Of a stretch of DNA of 64,000 nucleotides, positions 57,998-64,000 are shown in pieces; the first letter of the stretch is position 1; every line of letters starts with the position of its first letter. Under the pieces are notes generated by a model, which saw only the letters and a list, made by a program, of their open reading frames with translations, made no database searches and was not told the DNA's origin. Position numbers and translations under genes: made by a program. The stretch lies in the NCBI RefSeq assembly GCF_010747415.1, contig NZ_JAAGNZ010000002.1, forward strand, positions 124,001 through 188,000, written 5' to 3'. The DNA is from Spirosoma agri (GTDB lineage Bacteria > Bacteroidota > Bacteroidia > Cytophagales > Spirosomataceae).

Positions 57998-59044
57998 TTA
58001 TGCGCTGATTTTCAGAATGATCTTTCCGAACTGTTTACCCTCGTTCATCTTACTCATGGCCTGTTCCGTATCGGCCAATGAAAAGATCTCATCGATTACG
58101 GGAACGATCTTTTTTTCGCTTACGAAGGCGATCATATCCGCAAATTCGTGTTCGGTTCCCATCGTCGATCCGAAGATGTTCAGTTGCTTGAAAAAGGCTT
58201 TGGCCGGAACGACGTCAGTAATGTTACCCGTCGTTCCTCCGTAGAACGCGATGCGTCCGCCCGGAGCCGCTAGGTCGACCAACCGGGCAAAGTTTGGGCC
58301 ACCCGCACTGTCAATAATAACGTCGAAGTAGCCCCTTGTCAGGCTGCTACCCTGGCCACCGCCGGTCTGGGCACTGAGTTGTTTGGCCCAGTCCGGTTCG
58401 CGGTAATTGACGCCCCCGGCGGCCCCCATCTTTTTGGCCTGCTCTAGTTTTTCGTCGGAGCCTGAGGTTACCCAAACCTCAGCACCCGCACCCACCGCAA
58501 ATTGCAGGGCGAATAAAGCAGCCCCGCCACCAATACCGGTGATCAGCACTTTTTCGGGCGTGACACTATGAGCGGAGGCCAGCCCCGCGCGTGTCATGAG
58601 CGTACGCCAGGCCGTTACACCCGCCAGCGGAATGGCAGCCGCCTGCTCGAATGAAAGATGAGCCGGTTTGTGGTAAATGTAATTTGCACTAACCGTTACG
58701 TACTCCGCAAACGTGCCATCGTCGGGCATCCCCAGAATGCGAAAATCAGGACCGTAAAATTTTGGATTCTCACCCCAGTTCTGCCCGCAGTTGATGATCA
58801 CGGCCTGACCACGCCAGACGGAATCCACGCCTTCGCCAACCTCGGCGACCACCCCGGCACCATCAGATCCCAGAATGACAGGCAATTTGATGCCAGGATA
58901 TAGCCCTTGCTGAATAAACAGGTCACGGTGATTGAGGGCCGCAGCGTTGAGCTTGATGAGCACTTCGCCCGGTCCGGCGGTGGGCATTGGCCTATCAACG
59001 TACTGAATTGGCTGGTGTATACCAGGGAGATAAATCGCTTTCAT
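57998..59044 (-). CDS. Zinc-type alcohol dehydrogenase / NADPH:quinone oxidoreductase-like (MDR) protein
   Basis: This 348-residue MDR protein has a GroES-like N-terminal part (PGEVLIKLNAAALNHRDLFI, LGSDGAGVVAEVGEGVDSV), and a Rossmann part with ITGIGGGAALFALQFAVGAG, VTSGSDEKLEQAKKMGA and VIDSAGGPNFARLVDLAAPG. No catalytic-zinc Cys/His set is evident in the first 70 residues, which favours the quinone oxidoreductase branch. The substrate is unknown. Divergent from ybeY with a 116-base gap. Confidence 0.88.
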   Translation of the reverse strand: MKAIYLPGIHQPIQYVDRPMPTAGPGEVLIKLNAAALNHRDLFIQQGLYPGIKLPVILGSDGAGVVAEVGEGVDSVWRGQAVIINCGQNWGENPKFYGPDFRILGMPDDGTFAEYVTVSANYIYHKPAHLSFEQAAAIPLAGVTAWRTLMTRAGLASAHSVTPEKVLITGIGGGAALFALQFAVGAGAEVWVTSGSDEKLEQAKKMGAAGGVNYREPDWAKQLSAQTGGGQGSSLTRGYFDVIIDSAGGPNFARLVDLAAPGGRIAFYGGTTGNITDVVPAKAFFKQLNIFGSTMGTEHEFADMIAFVSEKKIVPVIDEIFSLADTEQAMSKMNEGKQFGKIILKISA

Positions 59045-59160
59045 GGATGGATTCTTATTGGGTATAGGCTATTAACATGATTCATCGTGATCTGGTCTTT
59101 ATCTTTACGCCTTAATTTGGGTTGGGTGGTGGTCGACAGCTTAGCTAAAGATACGTATAT

Positions 59161-59574
59161 ATGATTCGGTTTTTCAACGAAGACGTTCCTTACAAACTAC
59201 CGCAGAAGCAGGCAACCCGGCAGTGGCTCAAACAACAGGCCGAACGGGAGGGCTACGCAGTAGGTGACCTAAACTATATTTTTTGCTCCGACGAATACGT
59301 CCTGCAAGTCAACCGGGATTACCTGGAACACGACTATTACACCGACATTATCACGTTCGATCAGAGTGAAGAAGAAGGTAAAATCGAAGGGGATATCTTT
59401 GTCAGCGTCGATCGGGTAGCCGACAATGCGGCCCAACTGGGCGTTCCGGCGGAGCAGGAAATGCGCCGGGTTTTGGCGCATGGTCTGCTTCATCTATGCG
59501 GGTATGGTGACAAAACCGACGAGGAAGAAGCGCTGATGCGGACCAAGGAAGAGGAATGGCTGCGGCATTCGTAA
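59161..59574 (+). CDS. ybeY: rRNA maturation RNase YbeY
   Basis: YbeY is a metal-dependent RNase for 16S rRNA 3' maturation and ribosome quality control. The 137-residue length is normal. The metal motif is H107-G-L-L-H111-L-C-G-Y-G-D117; the third ligand, His in most phyla, is Asp here. DYLEHDYYTDIITFDQSEEE and GDIFVSVDRVADNA precede it. The next gene starts 41 bases later. The D variant is, to my knowledge, usual in Bacteroidota. Confidence 0.94.
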   Translation: MIRFFNEDVPYKLPQKQATRQWLKQQAEREGYAVGDLNYIFCSDEYVLQVNRDYLEHDYYTDIITFDQSEEEGKIEGDIFVSVDRVADNAAQLGVPAEQEMRRVLAHGLLHLCGYGDKTDEEEALMRTKEEEWLRHS

Positions 59575-59615
59575 CCATTGACTTTCAAGTAGTAGCTTTA
59601 TCGAAAAGGAATCTT

Positions 59616-60545
59616 ATGCGATTACTGACGTGTATTTTCGTCCTGCTGGCGACAACGGTAAACGGCCAGAAGCAGATGGCCATCACGGTTGATGATTTGC
59701 CAACGGTATCGAAATACCATACCAGCTCCGAAGCGCAGCAAAACCTGACCCGAAAAATACTACGTCACCTAACGGCTTACCAGGTGCCCGCCGTCGGGTT
59801 TGTCATCGGCGATTTCCTGCGGACCAACTCGCAACCCGATCCGAACAGGATCAAGCTGTTGTCGATGTGGCTGGATGCCGGGCTTGAGCTTGGCAATCAT
59901 ACATTGGCTCATAAAGATTACAACCTTGTTTCGTTCGACGAACTAAAGGCTGATGTGATTGGTGGCGAGCAGATCACGAAAGGGCTGGTGCAAAAGCGCG
60001 GTAAACCCTTCCGCTATTTTCGGCACCCGTACCTGCGGAAAGGGGATACGCAGGCCAAGAAAGATTCGCTCGAAGCCTTCCTAAAACGACGTGGTTACCG
60101 CGAAGCACCGGTCACCATCGACAATTCGGACTGGCTGTTTTCCCGCGCTTATGCTAACGCGCTGTTGGTGAACGATACGGTGCTGGCTGCCCGCGTAGGC
60201 AAAACCTATGTGGACTATATGATGAACTGTGTGGCCTATTACGAAGCCCAGAGCGATTCGCTCTTTGACCGGCCAATTTCGCAGACGCTGCTGATCCACG
60301 CCAATGCCATCAACGCTGATTATCTCGATACGTTGCTGGCCAGACTAAAAGAACGCGGCTACGCATTTGTGTCACTGGAGAAAGCTTTGAGCGATACCGC
60401 CTATCAATCGGTCGATCATTTTTATGGGAAGGGCGGCATCTCCTGGCTACACCGCTGGGCACTGACGCAGGGCAAAAAAGGTACTTTTTTTAAAGGCGAA
60501 CCCGAGGTTCCGACTACGATCGAGGAGTTGGCCAATCGCAACTGA
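59616..60545 (+). CDS. Exported polysaccharide deacetylase (NodB-like)
   Basis: This 309-residue protein has a signal peptide (MRLLTCIFVLLATTVNGQ). A NodB carbohydrate-esterase-4 fold follows with MAITVDDLPT (catalytic Asp-Asp) and ELGNHTLAHKDYNL (metal His pair), then the RYFRHPYLRKGD barrel strand. It should remove acetyl groups from a GlcNAc-containing polymer in the envelope. The frame is open from 59556, but the family begins with the signal peptide at 59616. Confidence 0.88.
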   Translation: MRLLTCIFVLLATTVNGQKQMAITVDDLPTVSKYHTSSEAQQNLTRKILRHLTAYQVPAVGFVIGDFLRTNSQPDPNRIKLLSMWLDAGLELGNHTLAHKDYNLVSFDELKADVIGGEQITKGLVQKRGKPFRYFRHPYLRKGDTQAKKDSLEAFLKRRGYREAPVTIDNSDWLFSRAYANALLVNDTVLAARVGKTYVDYMMNCVAYYEAQSDSLFDRPISQTLLIHANAINADYLDTLLARLKERGYAFVSLEKALSDTAYQSVDHFYGKGGISWLHRWALTQGKKGTFFKGEPEVPTTIEELANRN

Positions 60546-60551
60546 TACCCA

Positions 60552-61328
60552 TTACCCCGCCGTCATACCGCCATCCAGTTGAATGGTCTGCCCGGTGCAA
60601 AACGCATTTTCGTCGGAGCAGAGCCACAAAATAGCCTGGGCAATCTCTTCGGGTTGTCCGAATCGCCCGATAGGAATAACTCGACGCATTCGTTCTTCCA
60701 TGTTCGGCGCTGCGTTGATCAGGTCATCGACCATGGCTGAATGCGTATAAACCGGGCATACGGCGTTGACGCGGATGTTTTTTTTGACGTATTCCAGGGC
60801 CGCCGTTTTAGTCAGGCCAATGACCGCGTGCTTCGACGCGCTGTACGGTGCGCCCATCGCCATGCCCCGAACGCCCGCAATACTCGATACATTGACAATT
60901 TTTCCCCGGTCGCGATGGACATTTTCGGGTTGTTTCAACATCTGTCTGATCTGGGCTTGCATGCCGTAGAAAACGCCACCGACGTTGATCGCCATTAGCT
61001 GATTGAAATCATCGGGTGTCTGATCGAGCAATCGGGCAAACCGTCCGCCGATCCCGGCATTGTTGATGCCGATATCCAACCGACCGTAGGTGTGGACCGT
61101 TTGCTCAATGGCCGCGTCAATTTGGTCCGGAGCCGCGACGTCGCAGACTGAAAAAAAAGCGTCGCCCCCCAGTTTTTGAATCAAAGCAACCGTCTCGTTA
61201 CCAGTTGTTTCGTTAACATCTGTTGCCGCGACTTGCGCGCCCGCTTTGGCAAAGGCCAGCGCCGTTGCCCGACCGATGCCCGAACCGGCACCCGTGATGA
61301 ACGCTACCTGATCGACAAATTTTGACAT
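60552..61328 (-). CDS. Short-chain dehydrogenase/reductase (glucose 1-dehydrogenase-like)
   Basis: This 258-residue classical SDR has FITGAGSGIGRATALAFAKA (NAD(P) motif), INNAGIGGRFA, catalytic Ser in VNVSSIAG, YSASKHAVIG (Tyr-x3-Lys), and the C-terminal FCTGQTIQLDGGMTAG. An acidic residue after the second strand (TDVNETTGN) favours NAD. The substrate is unknown. It converges on the deacetylase and is divergent from the CPBP gene. Confidence 0.93.
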   Translation of the reverse strand: MSKFVDQVAFITGAGSGIGRATALAFAKAGAQVAATDVNETTGNETVALIQKLGGDAFFSVCDVAAPDQIDAAIEQTVHTYGRLDIGINNAGIGGRFARLLDQTPDDFNQLMAINVGGVFYGMQAQIRQMLKQPENVHRDRGKIVNVSSIAGVRGMAMGAPYSASKHAVIGLTKTAALEYVKKNIRVNAVCPVYTHSAMVDDLINAAPNMEERMRRVIPIGRFGQPEEIAQAILWLCSDENAFCTGQTIQLDGGMTAG

Positions 61329-61426
61329 ATCTTGCTAAGTGCTATAAAGTCGAAAGACGCGCCGAAAATAAGGGTATTTTGCAGTCTATTCGCCGATCCG
61401 TAACCAATTTCCTTCCGTACTATTTT

Positions 61427-62353
61427 GTGAAAACTCTCTGGCGCGACCTTCGCGATCATCTCCGCACCGACTTTCGACCCGACCTTTATTTGGCTACGGC
61501 GCTATGGGCTGCTTTCTTACTGTCCGTTAATTACTACATCGACCTCGAAGATTCGTATATCGACACGTTTCAGGGTGATCCGCGCTGGCCGGTGTTGTAT
61601 TTTTTGCTCTACGCCACGGCATATTACGTCAGCGTTTGGCTCTGGACCCACTTCCACCGGCGGTCCGACATCTGGCGAAACCGGGAATTCTGGCAGCGTA
61701 GTGGCTGGGCACTCATCTGTTATTCGATCTATTCGGGCTTCTACGCCCATAGCGAATGGAGCCGCCAGCTGTTCAACGGGCAGATTTACGCGTTCGCCTA
61801 TTACTGCCTGCATAACCTCCAGTCGGTGCTGACCATCGTGCTGCCGCTGTACGTATTTTACAAACTTGTTGACCGGAATCCGACGAATTTTTACGGCATG
61901 GCTCCAAAGCGGAAAGGGTTGGTTCTGTATCTGATTCTGTTGGGGTTGATGATACCGCTGATTACACTGGCGTCCTTTCAGCCGGATTTTCTGGCCTCCT
62001 ATCCAACCTACCACGACACGAACGCTGACGAGTTTTTTGGTGTACCCGAATGGGTAACGATGCTGATTTATGAACTGTGCTACGGCTGGGATTTCGTACC
62101 GACAGAGCTATTGTTTCGCGGATTTCTGGTTATCGGCATGAGTCGGGTGCTGGGACGCGGGGCCGTATTGCCCATGATTGTCTGGTATTGTACCATTCAT
62201 TTCGGGCGACCGTTGGGCGAAGCAATATCGTCTTTGTTTGGCGGTTATCTACTGGGTGTGCTGGCATTGAGCACGCGTAGTATCTGGGGCGGACTGCTGA
62301 TTCATATCGGCATTGCGTGGGGTATGGAAATTGCCGCTTTTCTGCAAGAGTAG
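61427..62353 (+). CDS. CPBP-family intramembrane protease-like protein
   Basis: This 308-residue protein (from GTG 61427) has eight or so spans. The CPBP motifs are in order: TELLFRGFLVIGMSR (T226-E227-x3-R231), YCTIHFGRPLGEA (H258) and LLIHIGIAWGMEI (H293). In the usual EExxxR motif the first Glu is Thr here. The frame also extends back to a TTG at 61322 inside the opposite gene, but the homologous part begins with VKTLWRDLRDHL, so GTG 61427 is preferred. The family includes Rce1-like proteases and many of unknown role. Confidence 0.8.
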   Translation: MKTLWRDLRDHLRTDFRPDLYLATALWAAFLLSVNYYIDLEDSYIDTFQGDPRWPVLYFLLYATAYYVSVWLWTHFHRRSDIWRNREFWQRSGWALICYSIYSGFYAHSEWSRQLFNGQIYAFAYYCLHNLQSVLTIVLPLYVFYKLVDRNPTNFYGMAPKRKGLVLYLILLGLMIPLITLASFQPDFLASYPTYHDTNADEFFGVPEWVTMLIYELCYGWDFVPTELLFRGFLVIGMSRVLGRGAVLPMIVWYCTIHFGRPLGEAISSLFGGYLLGVLALSTRSIWGGLLIHIGIAWGMEIAAFLQE

Positions 62354-62379
62354 CGCTACTAAGTCCGTCCGTGATTGGT

Positions 62380-62387
62380 TAACTTTG
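62380..62387 (+). promoter_or_regulatory. Predicted GMC oxidoreductase promoter (-7 element)
   Basis: TAACTTTG (TAnnTTTG). Transcription would begin near 62394, about 20 bases before the ATG at 62414. The -33 region has no clear TTG. Confidence 0.4.
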
Positions 62388-62413
62388 TCTGTTCCAACAA
62401 AACGCTAAGCCCC

Positions 62414-64000
62414 ATGAACCGCTCAAATTCAACCGCGCAGCCGCCGATTCCATCCGGCAAAAAATTTGATGCCATTGTTGTCGGCTCCGGCATCAGTGGC
62501 GGCTGGTCGGCCAAGGAACTGTGTGAGAAAGGACTGAATGTGCTTCTGCTGGAACGGGGGCGGATGATTGAACACGTGTCAGATTACCACACGGCTACCA
62601 TGAATCCCTGGGATTTTCCGCATCATAATCTGGAAATGCCGACGGAGGTACTGAAACGCTACCCAGTGCAAAATCGGACGGGGTTCACCATCACGGAAGC
62701 CACACATCAGCATTTTGTCAATGATCTGGACAATCCGTACGTCGAAGAAAAGCCGTTCGACTGGATTCGGGGCTACCACGTGGGTGGTAAGTCGTTGATG
62801 TGGGGTCGGTATTCGTTTCGCTTTTCTGATCTCGATTTCGAAGCGAATGCCAAAGAGGGTATTGCCACCGACTGGCCTATTCGCTACAAAGACATTGCGC
62901 CCTGGTACGATTATGTCGAGAAGTTCGCCGGAATTGCCGGTGATCGCGATGGTCTTCCGCACCTGCCCGACGGACAGTTTCAACCCGCTATGCCCGATAA
63001 TTGCGTCGAACAGCATTTTCGGCAATCCATCAATAAGCAGTTCGGGGACCGGAAAGTTATCTCGGCGCGGGCGGCTCACCTGACCGCGCCTACGCAGGAG
63101 CAGACGAACCTGGGCCGTGCCAAATGTCAATATCGTAACCTGTGTATGCGCGGTTGTCCCTACGGCGCTTATTTCAGCACGCAATCCGCCACGTTGCCGG
63201 CGGCTCGTCGAACCAAACGCCTGACCGTTCGCCCGCATTCTATCGTCAACTCGATTATTTATGATGAGAAATTGGGACGGGCTACCGGGATCCGGGTGAT
63301 TGATGAGCAGACGCACCAATGGCATGAGTTCTACGGCAGCGTTATCTTCCTGAATGCGTCGGCGCTGGGATCGACCTATATCCTGCTGAACTCGACCTCG
63401 AAACGGTTTCCAAACGGCATGGACGATAGCGGACAGCTCGGTCGTAATCTGATGGATCACCACTTTCACGTGGGCGCCACGGCGGACTATAACCACGATC
63501 TGGATAAAGCCTACTATGGTCGCCATCCGGCTGGATTATACATTCCCCGTTTCCGAAACCTACCTGGCCAACGGCCACAGCAGTACACGCGTGGATACGG
63601 CTTTGAAGTATATACGAATCGCGAAAACTGGGATCACGCCCGCCATGAAGACGGTTTTGGTGCTGACTTCAAAGAAAAAGCGACGCAGTTTGGTACCTGG
63701 AAAATAACGCTGGATGCCTTCGGTGAATGTATGCCCTACGAAGACAACCGCGTTTCGCTGACTAAAGACGTAACCGACAAATGGGGGCAACCCGTCCTGA
63801 AAATGGACGTGCATTACCGCGAAAACGAAACGCTTATGCGTAAAGATGCGCAGGAGCAGGCCGTTGCGATGTTAGAGAAAGCCGGTTTTTCGAACATAAA
63901 CGGCTTCGATAGTCAGGCACATCCAGGGCTGAGCATCCACGAAATGGGAACGGCCCGCATGGGCACCAGTCCGAAAAATTCGGTTTTTAACAAGTTCAAC
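62414..64000 (+). CDS. GMC-family FAD-dependent oxidoreductase, 3' partial
   Basis: The frame is open to the window edge (529 codons read). The N-terminal FAD site is DAIVVGSGISGGWSAKEL (residues about 20-37). The family's GGKSLMWGRYSFRF follows, then an unusual Cys-rich loop CQYRNLCMRGCPYGAYFS near residue 235, and the C-terminal HEMGTARMGTSP motif. GMC enzymes oxidise sugars or alcohols. Members with this kind of Cys loop are often gluconate- or fructose-dehydrogenase-like with a small partner subunit; the neighbour to the right is not visible. The start at ATG 62414 follows a predicted promoter. Confidence 0.9.
   Translation, partial: MNRSNSTAQPPIPSGKKFDAIVVGSGISGGWSAKELCEKGLNVLLLERGRMIEHVSDYHTATMNPWDFPHHNLEMPTEVLKRYPVQNRTGFTITEATHQHFVNDLDNPYVEEKPFDWIRGYHVGGKSLMWGRYSFRFSDLDFEANAKEGIATDWPIRYKDIAPWYDYVEKFAGIAGDRDGLPHLPDGQFQPAMPDNCVEQHFRQSINKQFGDRKVISARAAHLTAPTQEQTNLGRAKCQYRNLCMRGCPYGAYFSTQSATLPAARRTKRLTVRPHSIVNSIIYDEKLGRATGIRVIDEQTHQWHEFYGSVIFLNASALGSTYILLNSTSKRFPNGMDDSGQLGRNLMDHHFHVGATADYNHDLDKAYYGRHPAGLYIPRFRNLPGQRPQQYTRGYGFEVYTNRENWDHARHEDGFGADFKEKATQFGTWKITLDAFGECMPYEDNRVSLTKDVTDKWGQPVLKMDVHYRENETLMRKDAQEQAVAMLEKAGFSNINGFDSQAHPGLSIHEMGTARMGTSPKNSVFNKFN

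Noticed and set aside
62579-63526. Long open frame on the minus strand opposite the GMC oxidoreductase gene
   Set aside because: It is a shadow of the real plus-strand GMC gene; the plus-strand translation has FAD and family motifs while the minus-strand protein has none.
1-64000. CRISPR array, prophage, insertion sequence or integrative element
   Set aside because: No regularly spaced repeats, transposase, integrase or phage structural genes were seen. Inverted repeats found are short and isolated.

Overview
The window reads as a chromosomal segment of a Bacteroidota member, most likely order Cytophagales and Spirosoma-like. This is judged from gene content and style, not from a database search. 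Supporting signs are an alternative complex III plus aa3 oxidase gene block, a long-type IspH, a GT3-type glycogen synthase, an ECF sigma / membrane protein / outer-membrane protein set, weak ribosome-binding sites, and many promoters fitting the Bacteroidota pattern TTG-N19/20-TAnnTTTG. I saw no prophage, transposase, CRISPR array or rRNA. The segment is mostly housekeeping genes, densely packed on both strands.

Layout. Bases 1-12.9 kb hold a family-10-type glycosidase (cut at the left edge), ispH, a flavin-reductase-like protein, a DoxX-like membrane protein, a GH3 acyl-adenylate enzyme, a glycerophosphodiesterase, a broken ECF sigma gene, a penicillin-acylase-family hydrolase, an OmpH/Skp chaperone, smpB and an HNH nuclease. 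Bases 13.1-15.2 kb hold rpsA (ribosomal protein S1) and tRNA-Cys, each with a clear terminator. Bases 15.3-32.7 kb are one long respiratory operon: actABCDEF (quinol:cytochrome c oxidoreductase), coxB and coxA, ctaA and ctaB (heme A synthesis), two subunit III genes, a subunit IV gene, a Sco copper chaperone, a DUF420 protein, a small CxxC membrane protein and a DUF983 protein, ending in a hairpin terminator. It carries what is needed to take electrons from menaquinol to oxygen plus several assembly factors.

Bases 32.8-36.2 kb carry an ECF sigma factor, a single-span membrane protein, a predicted beta-barrel and an SDR protein with overlapping ends. Bases 36.2-49.2 kb carry envelope and sugar genes (glycosyltransferase, LpxH-like phosphatase, NeuD-like acyltransferase, GDP-fucose synthase), MORN-like and TPR proteins, an RhlE-type helicase, a fructosamine-kinase-like protein, anmK, mog, glycogen synthase and an asparaginase. 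Bases 49.2-64 kb carry purU, a sodium:solute symporter, cutC, a DUF2795 protein, a CrtZ-like hydroxylase, an AlbA-type protein, the overlapping biotin genes bioF-bioD-bioA, a quinone oxidoreductase, ybeY, a polysaccharide deacetylase, an SDR, a CPBP protease-like protein and a GMC oxidoreductase cut at the right edge.

The most unusual items are non-coding. They are a 13-bp palindrome before bioF holding two facing consensus DnaA boxes, a second DnaA-box cluster before the HNH gene, an inverted repeat beside the crtZ promoter, several long perfect hairpins, and two in-frame TAG codons that appear to have broken an ECF sigma gene. I did not find a convincing wholly new multi-gene system.
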